A DNA stretch of 64,000 bases, taken from assembly GCF_051014445.1 (NCBI RefSeq), contig NW_027488386.1, positions 558,001 to 622,000 of the forward strand, in the 5' to 3' direction. Of this stretch, positions 34,700-47,079 are shown in pieces. Numbering within the stretch: position 1 is the stretch's first letter; each line of letters begins with the position of its first letter. A program made the translations under genes and the position numbers. Under the pieces are notes generated by a model, which was not told the DNA's origin, searched no databases, and saw only the letters and a list, made by a program, of their open reading frames with translations. Source of the stretch: Colletes latitarsis. Lineage: Eukaryota > Arthropoda > Insecta > Hymenoptera > Colletidae.

Positions 34700-35760
34700 T
34701 ATGAGTCTGATGAGTGAAAATCCCAGACCTAACCTAGACCTAACATGCGTTATCCTCTAAAATGTTGATCCAAACCAGGTTTAATGGACTGGTTCATTGT
34801 GGTACCACACTACTACGTGATCCAAACCAGAAAAAACCCAGGATCTGTTCAACAAGTTTGTGAAAAACGCGAAAGTATGAGCCTGATGTGGGCAAATCCC
34901 AGACCTATCCCAGACCTAACTTGCGTTGTCCTCTAAGATATTGATGGAAACCAGGTTTAATTGACTGTTTCAGTGTTGTACTTCATTACTACGTGATGCA
35001 ATCCAGAAAAAGCCCAGGATCTAGCCATCAAGTATGAGAAATATGCGATAGAATGAGCCTGATGAGAGCAAATCCCAGACCTAACCTAGACCTAACTTGA
35101 ATTATTCTCTAATATATTGATCGAAACCAGGTTTAATTGACTGTTTCAGTGTGGTCCCAACATTACTACGTGATGCAATCCAGAAAAAGCCCAGGATCTA
35201 GCCATCAAGTTTGAGAAATATGCGAAAGAATGAGCCTGATGAGGGCAAATCCCAGACCTAACCTAGACCTAACATGCGTTATCCTCTAAAATGTTGATCC
35301 AAACCAGGTTTAATGGACTGGTTCATTGTGGTACCACACTACTACGTGATCCAAACCAGAAAAAACCCAGGATCTGTTCAACAAGTTTGTGAAAAACGCG
35401 AAAGTATGAGCCTGATGTGGGCAAATCCCAGACCTATCCCAGACCTAACTTGCGTTGTCCTCTAAGATATTGATGGAAACCAGGTTTAATTGACTGTTTC
35501 AGTGTTGTACTTCATTACTACGTGATGCAATCCAGAAAAAGCCCAGGATCTAGCCATCAAGTATGAGAAATATGCGATAGAATGAGCCTGATGAGAGCAA
35601 ATCCCAGACCTAACCTAGACCTAACTTGAATTATTCTCTAATATATTGATCGAAACCAGGTTTAATTGACTGTTTCAGCGTGGTACCACATTACTACGTG
35701 ATACAATCCAGAAACAGCCCAGGATCTAGCCATGAAGTATGAGAAATATGCGAAAGTATG
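34700..35760 (+). repeat. 3-monomer tandem duplication, offset 529 bp
   Basis: GGTTCATTGT occurs at 34791 and 35320, and GCGATAGAATGAGCC at about 35044 and 35573. The offset of 529 bp is three monomers plus one base, the extra A being in TCCCAACATT near 35158. Confidence 0.75.
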
Positions 35761-35949
35761 TGCCTGATGAGGGCAAATCCTAGACTTAACCCAAACCTAA
35801 CATGCCTTATCCTCTAAAATATTTATCAAGATCAGGCTTAATTGAATGTTTCAGTACGGTACCACATTACTACGTGAACCAAACCAGAAAAAACCCAGGA
35901 TCCGTTCAACAAGTATGTGAAGAATGCGAAAGTATGAGTCTGATGAGTG

Positions 35950-38900
35950 AAAATCCCAGTCCTAACCTAGACCTAACATGCGTTATCCTCAAAAATATTG
36001 GTCGAAACCTGGTTTAATCGACTGTTTCAGTGTGGTACCACATTACTATGTGATCCGAACCAGAAAATAACCCAGGATCTGTTCAACAAGTATGTGAAGT
36101 GTGCGAAAGTATGAGTCTGATGAGGGCAAATCCCAGACCTATCCCAGACCTAACATGCGTTATCCTCTAAAATATTTATCAAGACCAGGTTTAATTGATT
36201 GTTTCAATGTGGTCCCACATTACTACGTTATCCAAACCAGAAAAAACCCAGGATCCGTTCAACAAGTATGTGAAGAATGCGAAAGTATGAGTCTGATGAG
36301 TGAAAATCCCAGACCTAACCTAGGCCTAACAAGCGTTATCCTCTAAAATATTGATCCAAACCAGGTTTAATGGACTGTTTCAGTGTGGTACCACACTACT
36401 ACGTGATACAAACCAGAAAAAACCCAGGATCTGTTCAACAAGTATGTGAAAAACGCGAAAGTATGAGCCTGATGTGGGCAAATCCCAGACCTACCTCAGA
36501 CCTAACTTGCGCTGTCCTCTAAGATATTGATGGAAACCAGGTTTAATTGACTGTTTCAGTGTTGTACTTCATTACTACGTGATGCAATCCAGAAAAAGCC
36601 CAGGATCTAGCCATCTAGTATGAGAAATATGCGAAAGAATGAGCCTGATGAGAGCAAATCCCAGGCCTAACCTAGACCTAACATGAATTATTCTCTAAAA
36701 TATTCATCAAAACCAGGTTTAATTGACTGTTTCAGTGTGGTACCACATTACTACGTGATCCAATCCAGAAATAGCCCAGGATCCAGCCATGAAGTATGTG
36801 AAGAATGCGATAGTATGAGCCTGGTGAGGGCGAACCCTGACCTATCCCAGACCTAACTTGCGTTATCCTCTAAAATATTGATCGAAACCAGGTTTAATCG
36901 ACTGTTTCAGTGTGGTACCACATTACTACGTGATCCAAACCAGAAAAAACCCAAGATCCGTTCATCAAGTATGTGAAAAATGCGAAAGTATGACCATGAT
37001 GAGGGCAAATCCCAGACCTATCCCAGACCTAACTTGTGTTGTCCTCTAAAATATTGATGGAAACTAGGTTTCATTGACTGTTTCAGTGTGGTACTACAAT
37101 ACTACGTAATGCAATCCAGAAAAAGCCCCGGATCTAGCCATCAAGTATGAGAAATATGCGAAAGTATGAGCCTGACGAGAGCAAATCCTAGACCTAACCC
37201 AGACCTAACATGCGTTATCCTCTAAAATATTGATCGAAACCAGGTTTAATGGACTGTAACAGTGTGGTACCACTTTACTACGTGATCCAAAGCAGAAAAA
37301 ACCCTCGATCAGGTCAACATGTATGTTAAAACTGCGAAAGTATGACCCTGATGAGGGCAAATCCCAGGCCTAACCTATACCTAACACGCGTTGTCCTCTA
37401 AAATATTCATGGAAACCAGGTTTAATTGACTGTTTCAGTGTCGTACTTCATTACTACGTGATGCAATCGAGAAAAAGCCCCGGATCTAGCCATCAAGTAT
37501 GAGAAATATGCGAAAGAATGAGCCTGATGAGAGCAAATCCCAGACCTAACCTAGACCTAACATGAATTGTTCTCTAAAATATTGATCAAAACCAGGTTTA
37601 ATTGACTGTTTCGGTGTGGTACCATATTACTACGTGATCCAAACCAGAAAATAACCCAGGATCTGTTCAACGAGTATGTGAAGTGTGCGAAAGTATGAGT
37701 CTGATGAGGGCAAATCCCAGACCTATCCCAGACCTAACACGCGTTGTCCTCTAAAATATTCATGGAAACCAGGTTTAATTGACTGTTTCAGTGTTGTACT
37801 TCATTACTACGTGATGCAATCCAGAAAAAGCCCAGGATCTAGCCATCTGGTATGAGTAATATGCGAAAGTATGACCCTGATGAGGGCAAATCCCAGACCT
37901 ATCCCAGACCTAACTTGCGTTGTCCTCTAAAATATTGATGGAAACCAGGTTTCATTGACTGTTTCAGTGTGGTACTACATTACTACGTAATGCAATCCAG
38001 AAAAAGCCCCGGATCTAGCCATCAAGTATGAGAAATATGCGAAAGTATGAGCCTGACGAGAGCAAATCCTAGACCTAACCCAGACCTAACATGCGTTATC
38101 CTCTAAAATATTGATCGAAACCAGGTTTAATGGACTGTATCAGTGTGGTACCACACTACTACCTGATGCAAACCAGAAAAAAACCCAGGATCTAGCCATG
38201 AAGTATGACAAATATCTGAAGTATGAACCTGACGGTGGGCAAATCCTAGACCTAACCCAGACCTAACATGCGTTATCCTCTAAAATATTTATGAAGACCA
38301 GGTTTAATTGATTGCTCCTGTGTGGTCCCACATTACTACGTGATCCAAACCAGAAAAAACCCAGGATCCGTTCAACAAGTATGAGAAGAATGCGAAAGTA
38401 TGAGTATGATGAGTGAAAATCCCAGTCCTAACCTAGACCTAACATGCGTTATCCTCAAAAATATTGATCGAAACCTGGTTTAATCGACTGTTTCAGTGTG
38501 GTACCACATTACTATGTGATCCGAACCAGAAAATAACCCAGGATCTGTTCAACAAGTATGTGAAGTGTGCGAAAGTATGAGTCTGATGAGGGCAAATCCC
38601 AGACCTATCCCAGACCTAACATGCGTTATCCTCTATAATATTTATCAAGACCAGGTTTAATTGATTGTTTCAGTGTGGTCCCACATTACTACGTTATCCA
38701 AACCAGAAAAAACCCAGGATCCGTTCAACAAGTATGTGAAGAATGCGAAAGTATGAGTCTGATGAGTGAAAATCCCAGACCTAACCTAGGCCTAACAAGC
38801 GTTATCCTCTAAAATATTGATCCAAACCAGGTTTAATGGACTGTTTCAGTGTGGTACCACACTACTACGTGATACAAACCAGAAAAAACCCAGGATCTGT

Positions 38901-39430
38901 TCAACAAGTATGTGAAAAACGCGAAAGTATGAGCCTGATGTGGGCAAATCCCAGACCTACCCCAGACCTAACTTGCGCTGTCCTCTAAGATATTGATGGA
39001 AACGAGGTTTAATTGACTGTTTCAGTGTTGTACTTCATTACTACGTGATGCAATCCAGAAAAAGCCCAGGATCTAGCCATCTAGTATGAGAAATATGCGA
39101 AAGAATGAGCCTGATGAGAGCAAATCCCAGGCCTAACCTAGACCTAACATGAATTATTCTCTAAAATATTCATCAAAACCAGGTTTAATTGACTGTTTCA
39201 GTGTGGTACCACATTACTACGTGATCCAATCCAGAAATAGCCCAGGATCCAGCCATGAAGTATGTGAAGAATGCGATAGTATGAGCCTGGTGAGGGCGAA
39301 GCCTGACCTATCCCAGACCTAACTTGCGTTATCCTCTAAAATATTGATCGAAACCAGGTTTAATCGACTGTTTCAGTGTGGAACCACATTACTACGTGAT
39401 CCAAACCAGAAAAAACCCAAGATCCGTTCA
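35950..39430 (+). repeat. Duplicated block of about 1 kb, offset 2466 bp
   Basis: About 35950-36960 matches 38415-39430 at an offset of 2466 bp (14 monomers plus 2). Shared rare variants are CCGAACCAG at 36055/38521, CCTAACAAGCG at about 36325/38791 and GCGATAGTATGAGCCTGG at about 36808/39274. The interval between the blocks is not a simple second copy, so this is a segmental rather than clean tandem duplication. Confidence 0.7.
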
Positions 39431-40279
39431 ACAAGTATTTGAAGAATGCGAAAGTATGAGTCTGATAAGTGAAAATCCCAGGCCTAACCTAGACCTAACA
39501 TTCGTTATCCTCTAAAATATTGACCGATACCAGGTTTAATGGACTGTTTCAGTGTGGTACCACTTTACTACGTGATCCAAAGCAGAAAAAACCCTCGATC
39601 AGGTCAACATGTATGTTAAAACTGCGAAAGTATGACCCTGATGAGGGCAAATCCCAGGCCTAACCTATACCTAACACGCGTTGTCCTCTAAAATATTTAT
39701 GGAAACCAGGATTAATTGACTGTTTCAGTGTCGTACTTCATTACTACGTGATGCAATCCAGAAAAAGCCCCGGATCTAGCCATCAAGTATGAGAAATATG
39801 CGAAAGAATGAGCCTGATGAGAGCAAATCCCAGACCTAACCTAGACCTAACATGAATTGTTCTCTAAAATATTGATCAAAACCAGGTTTAATTGACTGTT
39901 TCGGTGTGGTACCATATTACTACGTGATCCAAACCAGAAAATAACCCAGGATCTGTTCAAGGAGTATGTGAAGTGTGCGATTGTATGAGTCTGATGAGTG
40001 AAAATCCCAGGACTAACCTAGACCTAACATGCGTTATCCTCAATACGATTGATCGAAACCAGGTTTAATCGACTGTTTCAGCGTGGTACCACATTACTAC
40101 GTGATCCAAACCAGAAAAAAACCCAGGATCTGTTCAACGAGTATGTGAAGTGTGCGAAAGTATGAGTCTGATGAGGGCAAATCTCAGACCTATCCCGGAC
40201 CTAACTTGCGTTATCCTCTAAAATATTGATCGAAACCAGGTTTAATTGACTGTTTCAGTGTGGTACCACTTTACTACGT

Positions 40280-40980
40280 GATCCAAAACAGAAAAAACCC
40301 AGGATCCGTTCAACAAGTATGTGAAAAAGGCGAAAGTATGACCCTGATGAGGGCAAATCCCAGACCTATCCCAGACCTAACTTGCGTTGTCCTCTAAAAT
40401 ATTGATGGAAACCAGGTTTCATTGACTGTTTCAGTGTGGTACTACATTACTACGTAATGCAATCCAGAAAAAGCCCCGGATCTAGCCATCAAGTATCAGA
40501 AATATGCGAAAGTATGAGCCTGACGAGAGCAAATCCTAGACCTAACCCAGACCTAACATGCGTTATCCTCTAAAATATTGATCGAAACCAGGTTTAATGG
40601 ACTGTATCAGTGTGGTACCACACTACTACGTGATCCAAAACAGAAAAAACCCAGGATCCGTTCAACAAGTATGTGAAAAAGGCGAAAGTATGACCCTGAT
40701 GAGGGCAAATCCCAGACCTATCCCAGACCTAACTTGCGTTGTCCTCTAAAATATTGATGGAAACCAGGTTTCATTGACTGTTTCAGTGTGGTACTACATT
40801 ACTACGTAATGCAATCCAGAAAAAGCCCCGGATCTAGCCATCAAGTATCAGAAATATGCGAAAGTATGAGCCTGATGATAGCAAATCCTAGACCTAACCC
40901 AGACCTAACATGCGTTATCCTCCAAAATATTTATCAAGACCAGGTTTAATTATTTGTTTCAGTGTGGTCCCACATTACTA
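40280..40980 (+). repeat. 2-monomer tandem duplication, offset 352 bp
   Basis: CCAAAACAGAAAAAACCC with the following AAAAAGGCGAAAG variant occurs at about 40281 and again 352 bp later, exactly two monomers. The shared TACGTAATGCAATCC and AAGTATCAG changes follow in both. Confidence 0.75.
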
Positions 40981-43900
40981 CGTGATCCAAACCAGAAAAA
41001 ACCCAGGATCCGTTCAACAAGTATGGGAAGAATGCGAAAGTATGAGCCTGATGAGGGCAAATCCTAGACGTAACCCGGACCTAACATACGTTATCCTCTA
41101 AAATATTTATCAAGACCAGGTTTAATTGAATGTTTCAGTGTGGTACCACATTACTACGTGTACCAAACCGGAAAAAACCCAGGATCCGTTCAACAAGTAT
41201 GTGAAGAATGCGAAAGTATGAGTCTGATGAGTGAAAATCCCAGGCCTAACCTAGACCTAACATGCGTTATCCTCTAAAATATTGATCGATACCAGGTTTA
41301 ATTGACTGTTTCAGTGTCGTACTTCATTACTACGTGATGCAATCCAGAAAAGCCCCAGATCTAGCCATCAAGTATGAGAAATATGCGAAAGAATGAGCCT
41401 GATGAGAGCAAATCCCAGGCCTAACATAGACCTAACATGCGTTATCCTCAAAAATATTGATCGAAACCTGGTTTAATCGACTGTTTCAGTGTGGTACCAC
41501 ATTACTATGTGATCCAAACCAGAAAATAGCCCAGGATCTATCCATGAAGTATGTGAAAAATGCGAAAGCATGAGTCTGATGAGGGCAAATCCCAGGCCTA
41601 ACCTAGACATAACTTTCGTTATCCTCTGAAATATTGATCGAAACCAGGTTTAGTGGGCTGTTTCAGTGTGGTACCACATTACTGCGCGATCCAAACCAGA
41701 AAAAACCCAGGATCTGTTCAACAAGTATGTGAAAAATGCGAAAGTATGACCCTGATGTGGGCAAATCCCAGACCTATCCCACACCTAACTTGCATTGTCC
41801 TCTAAAATATTGATCGAAACCAGGTTTAATTGACTGTTTCAGTGTGGTACCACATTACTACGTGATCCAATCCAGAAATAGCCCAGGATCGAGCCATGAA
41901 GTATGAGAAATATGCGAAAGTATGAGCCTGATGAGGGCAAACCTAGACCTAACCCAGACCTAACATGCGTTATCATCTAAAATATTTATCAAGACCTGGT
42001 TTAATTGATTGTTTCAGTGTGGTACCACACTACTACGTGAACCATACCAGAAAAAACCCAGGATCCGTTTAACAAGTATCTGAAGAATGCGAAAGTATGA
42101 GTCTGATGAGTGAAAATCTCAGGGCTAACCTAGACCTAACATGCACTATCCTCTAAAATATTGATCCAAACCAGGTTTAGTGGACTGTTTCAGTGTGGTA
42201 CCACTTTACTACGTGATCCAAAGCAGAAAAAACCCTCGATCAGGTCAACATGTATGTTAGAACTGCGAAAGTATGCCCCTGATGAGGGCAAATCCCAGGC
42301 CTAACCTAGACCTAACATGAATTATTCTCTAAAATACTGATCGAAACCAGGTTTAATTGACTGTTTCAGTGTGGTACCACAATACTACGTGATGCAAACC
42401 AGAGAAAACCCAGGATCTGTTAAACGAGTATGTGAAGTGTGCGAAAGTGTGAGCCTGATGAGGGCAAATCCCAGACCTAACCTAGACCTAACATGCGTTA
42501 TCCTCAAAAATATTGATCGAAACCTGGTTTAATCGACTGTTTCAGTGTGGTACCACATTACTACGTGATCCAATCCAGAAATAGCCCAGGATCTAGGCAT
42601 GAAGTATGAGAAATATGCGAAAGTATGAGCCTGATGTGGGCAAATCCCAGACCTATCCTGACCTAACTTGCGTTGTCCTCTAAGATATTGATGGAAACCA
42701 GGTTTAATTGACTGTTTCAGTGTTGTACTTCATTACTACGTGATGCAATCCAGCAAAAGCACAGGATCTAGCCATCAAGTATGAGAAATATGCGAAAGAA
42801 TGAGCCAGATGAGAGCAAATCCCAGACCTAACCTAGACCTAACATGAATTATTCTCTAATATATTGATCGAAACCAGGATTAATTGACTGTTTCAGTGTG
42901 GTCCCACATTACTACCGGATCCAAACCAGAAAAAACACAGGATCCGTTCAACAAGTATGTGAAGAATGCGAAAGTATGAGTCTGATGAGTGAAAATCCCA
43001 GGCCTAACCTAGACCTAACATGCGTTATCCTCAAAAATATTGATCGAAGCATGGTTTAATCGACTGTTTCAGTGTGGTACCACATTACTATGCGATCCAA
43101 ACCAGAAAATAACCCAGGATCTGTCAAACGAGTATGTGAAGTGTGCGAAAGTATGAGCCTGATTAGAGCAAATCCCAGACCTAACCTAGACCTAACATGA
43201 ATTATTCTCTAAAATACTCATCGAAACCAGGTTTAATTGACTGTTTCAGTGTGGTACCACATTACTACGTGATCCAAACCAGAAAAAGCCCAGGATCAGT
43301 TCAACAAGTATGTGAAAAACGCGAAAGTATGAGCCTGATGAGGGCGAATCCCAGACCTATGCCAGACCTAACTTGCGTTATCCTCTAAAATATTGATCGA
43401 AACCAGGTTTAATTGACTGTTTCAGCGTGGTACCACATTACTACGTGATACAATCCAGAAACAGCCCAGGATCTATCCATGAAGTATGAGAAATATGCGA
43501 AAGTATGAGCCTGATGAGGGCAAATCCTAGACTTAACCCAAACCTAACATGCGTTATCCTCTAAAATATTTATCAAGATCAGGTTTAATTGAATGTTTCA
43601 GTGTGGTACCACATTACTACGTGAACCAAACCAGAAAAAACCCAGGATCCGTTCAACAAGTATGTGAAGAATGCGAAAGTATGAGTCTGATGAGTGAAAA
43701 TCCCAGGGCTAACCCAGACCTAACATGCGTTATCCTCTAAAATATTGATCCAAACCAGGTTTAATGGACAGTTTCAGTGTGGTACCACTTTACTACGTGA
43801 TCCAAAGCAGAAAAAACCCTCGATCAGGTCAACATGTATGTTAAAACTGCGAAAGTATGACCCTGATGAGGGTAAATCCCAGGCCTAACCTAGACCTAAC

Positions 43901-45296
43901 ATGCGATGTCCTCTAAAATATTGATGGAAACCAGGTTTAATTGACTGTTTCAGTGTTGTACTTCATTACTACGTGATGCAATCCAGAAAAAGCCCAGGAT
44001 CTAGCCATCAAGTATGAGAAATATGCGAAAGAATGAGCCTGATGAGAGCAAATCCCGGACCTAACCTAGACCTAACATGCGTTATCCTCTAAAATATTGA
44101 GCGAAACCACGTTTAATGGACTGTTTCAGTGTGGTACCACACTACTTCGTGATCCAAACCAGAAAGAACCCAGGATCTGTTCAACAAGTATGTGAAAAGC
44201 GCGAAACTGTGAGCCTGATGAGGGCAAATCTTAGACCTAACCCAGACCTAAGATGCGTTATCCTCTAAAATATTTATCCAAACCAGGATTAATTGACTGT
44301 TTCAGTGTGGTCCCACATTACTACGTGATCCAAACCAGAAAAAACCCAGAATCCGTTCAACAAGTATGTGAAGAATGCGAAAGTATGAGTCTGATAAATG
44401 AAAATCCCAGGCCTAACCTAGACCTAACATGAGTTATACTCTAAAATATTGATCGAAACCTGGTTTAATCGACTGTTTCAGTGTGGTACCACATTACTAT
44501 GTGGGCCAAACCAGAAAATAACCCAGGATCTGTTCAACGAGTATGTGTAGTGTGCGAAAGTATGAGTCTGATGAGGTCAAATCCCAGACCTATCCAAGAC
44601 CTAACTTGCGTTATCCTCTAAAATATTGATCGAAACCAGGTTTAATCGACTGTTACAGTGTGGTACCACATTACTATGTGATCCAAACCAGAAAATAACC
44701 CAGGATCTGTTCAACGAGTATGTGTAGTGTGCGAAAGTATGAGTCTGATGGGGTCAAATCCAAGACCTATCCCAGACCTAACTTGCGTTATCCTCTAAAA
44801 TATTGATCGAAACCAGGTTTAATCGACTGTTTCAGTGTGGTACCACATTACTACGTGATCCAAACCAGAAAAAACCCAGGATCAGTTCAACAAGTATGTG
44901 AAGAATGTGAAAGTATGAGTCTGATGAGTGAAAATCCCAGGGCTAACCTAGACCTAACATGCGTTATCCTCTAAAATATTGATGCAAACCTGGTTTAATG
45001 GACAGTTTCAGTGTGGTACCACACTACTACGTGATACAAACCAGAAAAAACCCAGGATCTGTTCAACAAGTATGTGAAAAACGCGAAAGTATGAGCCTGA
45101 TGAGAGCAAATCCCAGACCTAACCTAGACCTAACATGCGTTATCCTCAAAAATATTGATCGAAACCTGGTTTAATCGACTGGTTCAGTGTGGTACCACAT
45201 TACTATGTGGTCCAAACCAGAAAATAACCCAGGATCTGTTCAACGAGTATGTGAAGTGTGCGAAAGTATGAGTCTGATGAGGTCAAATCCCAGACC

Positions 45297-45313
45297 AATC
45301 CCAGACTTAACTT
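45297..45313. other. Second uninterrupted target site of the copy 1 type
   Basis: AATCCCAGACTTAACTT lies in a monomer with GAGGTCAAATCCCAGACC before it and GCGTTATCC after it, matching both sides of copy 1. Confidence 0.8.
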
Positions 45314-46672
45314 GCGTTATCCTCTAAAATATTGATCGCAAACAGGTTTAATGGACTGTTTCAGTGTGGTACCACACTACTACGTGATCCAAACCAGAAA
45401 AAACCCAGGATCTGTTCAACAAGTATGTGAAAAACGCGAAAGTATGAGTCTGATGAGGTCAAATCCCAGACCTAACCTAGACCTAACATGAATTATTCTC
45501 TAAAATATTGATCGAAACCAGGTTTAATTGACTGTTTCAGTGTAGTACCACATTACTACGTGATCCAAACCAGAAAAAGCCCAGGATCAGTTCAACAAGT
45601 ATGTGAAAAACGCGAAAGTATGAGCCTGATGAGGGCGAATCCCAGACCTATGCCAGACCTAACTTGCGTTGTCCTCTAAGATATTGACGGAAACCAGGTT
45701 TCATTGACTGTTTCAGTGTTGTACTCCATTACTACGTGATGCAATCCGGAAAGGCCCAGGATCTAACCATCAAGTATGAGAAATATGCGAAAGAATGAGC
45801 CTGACGAGAGCAAATCCCTGACCTAACCTAGACCTAACATGAATTATTCTCTAAAATATTGATCAAAACCAGGTTTAATTGACTGTTTCAGTGTGGTACC
45901 ACATTACTATGTGATCCAATCCAGAAATAGCCCAGGACCCAGCCATGAAGTATGAGAAATATGCGAAAGTAGGGGCCTGATGAGTGAAAATCCCCGGCCT
46001 AACCTAGACCTAATATGCGTTACCCTCAAAAATATTGATCCAAACGAGGTTTAATGGACTGTTTCAGTGTGGTACCACTTTACTACGTGATCCAAAGCAG
46101 AAAAAACCCTCGATCAGGTCAACATGTATGTTAAAACTGCGAAAGTCTGACCCTGATGAGAGCAAATCCCAGGCCTAACCTAGACCTAACATGCGTTGTC
46201 CTCTAAAATATTGATGGAAACCAGGTTTAATTGACTGCTTCAGTGTTGTACTTCATTACTACGTGATGCAATCCAGAGATAGCCCAGGATCTAGCCATCA
46301 AGTATGAGAAATATGCGAAAGAATGAGCCTGATGAGAGGAAATCCCAGACCTGACCTAGACCTAACATGAATTACTCAATAAAATATTGATCGAAACCAG
46401 GTTTAATTGACTGTTTCAGTGTTGTACTTCATTACTACGTGATGCAATCCAGAAAAAGCCCAGGATCTAGCCGTCAAGTATGAGAAATATGCGAAAGAAT
46501 GAGCCTGATGAGAGCAAATCCCAGACCTAACCCAGACCTAACATGCGTTATCCTCTAAAATATTTATCAAGATCAGGTTTAATTGATTGTTTCAGCGTGG
46601 TACCACATTACTACGTGATTCACACCAGAAAAAACACAAGATCCGTTCAACAAGTATGTGAAGAATGCGAAA

Positions 46673-46685
46673 GTATGAGTCTGAT
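46673..46685. repeat. Target-site duplication of copy 4 (left; right at 47067-47079)
   Basis: GTATGAGTCTGAT lies on both sides of the element. The equivalent pairs in the duplicated units are 49882-49894 with 50275-50287 and 53091-53103 with 53485-53497. Confidence 0.9.
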
Positions 46686-47066
46686 ACGGGGTCGCGGGCG
46701 GTTGCGAGTTGGGGCCCGCAGCCGCCACTAAACGCGGCCCCGGGACGGATAGCGGCGGGATGGAGTGGCCCCGTCCCGCCGCTATGAGGCAGTGTGTCTA
46801 CTGGGGGGACCGATTGTCCCCCCGGGGGATGGGCGCGAAAGCGCGGGCACGGCGAGGATACCGGAAGAATGCTTCGAGCGATTCCCGGTATCCTCCCAAA
46901 GCGTGCCGAAGGGTCACCGCGGGGTTTTTAGTGGGTAGGTCCCGCGCCTGTCGTTGTACGGGCGCGGGGAATCCCACACACGCCTCCCACCTCTCCCCAA
47001 GGAGGTGGGAGGGAGTCTTTCGAAGATTTTCCCCACGACAAAAAAAAAAAAAAAAAAAAAAAAAAA
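46686..47066 (+). mobile_element. 5'-truncated retrotransposon, copy 4
   Basis: 381 bp: distal 3' UTR from ACGGGGTCGCGGG onward and a 27-nt poly(A) (47040-47066). Diagnostic variants against copies 1 and 7 are GGGCCCGC, ACGGCGAGG, CACCGCGGGG and CACGCCTCCC. It has no coding function. Confidence 0.95.
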
Positions 47067-47079
47067 GTATGAGTCTGAT

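Larger units (their letters stand above)
33128..46672 (+). repeat. 176-bp satellite array, segment 4
   Basis: About 77 monomers, all in the same orientation. It is more heterogeneous than segment 3. Between about 36960 and 43000 the monomers carry more private changes (for example a disturbed unit at 38185-38240 with AAATATCTGAAG and CTGACGGTGGG). Small local duplications are listed separately. I see no gene. Confidence 0.95.
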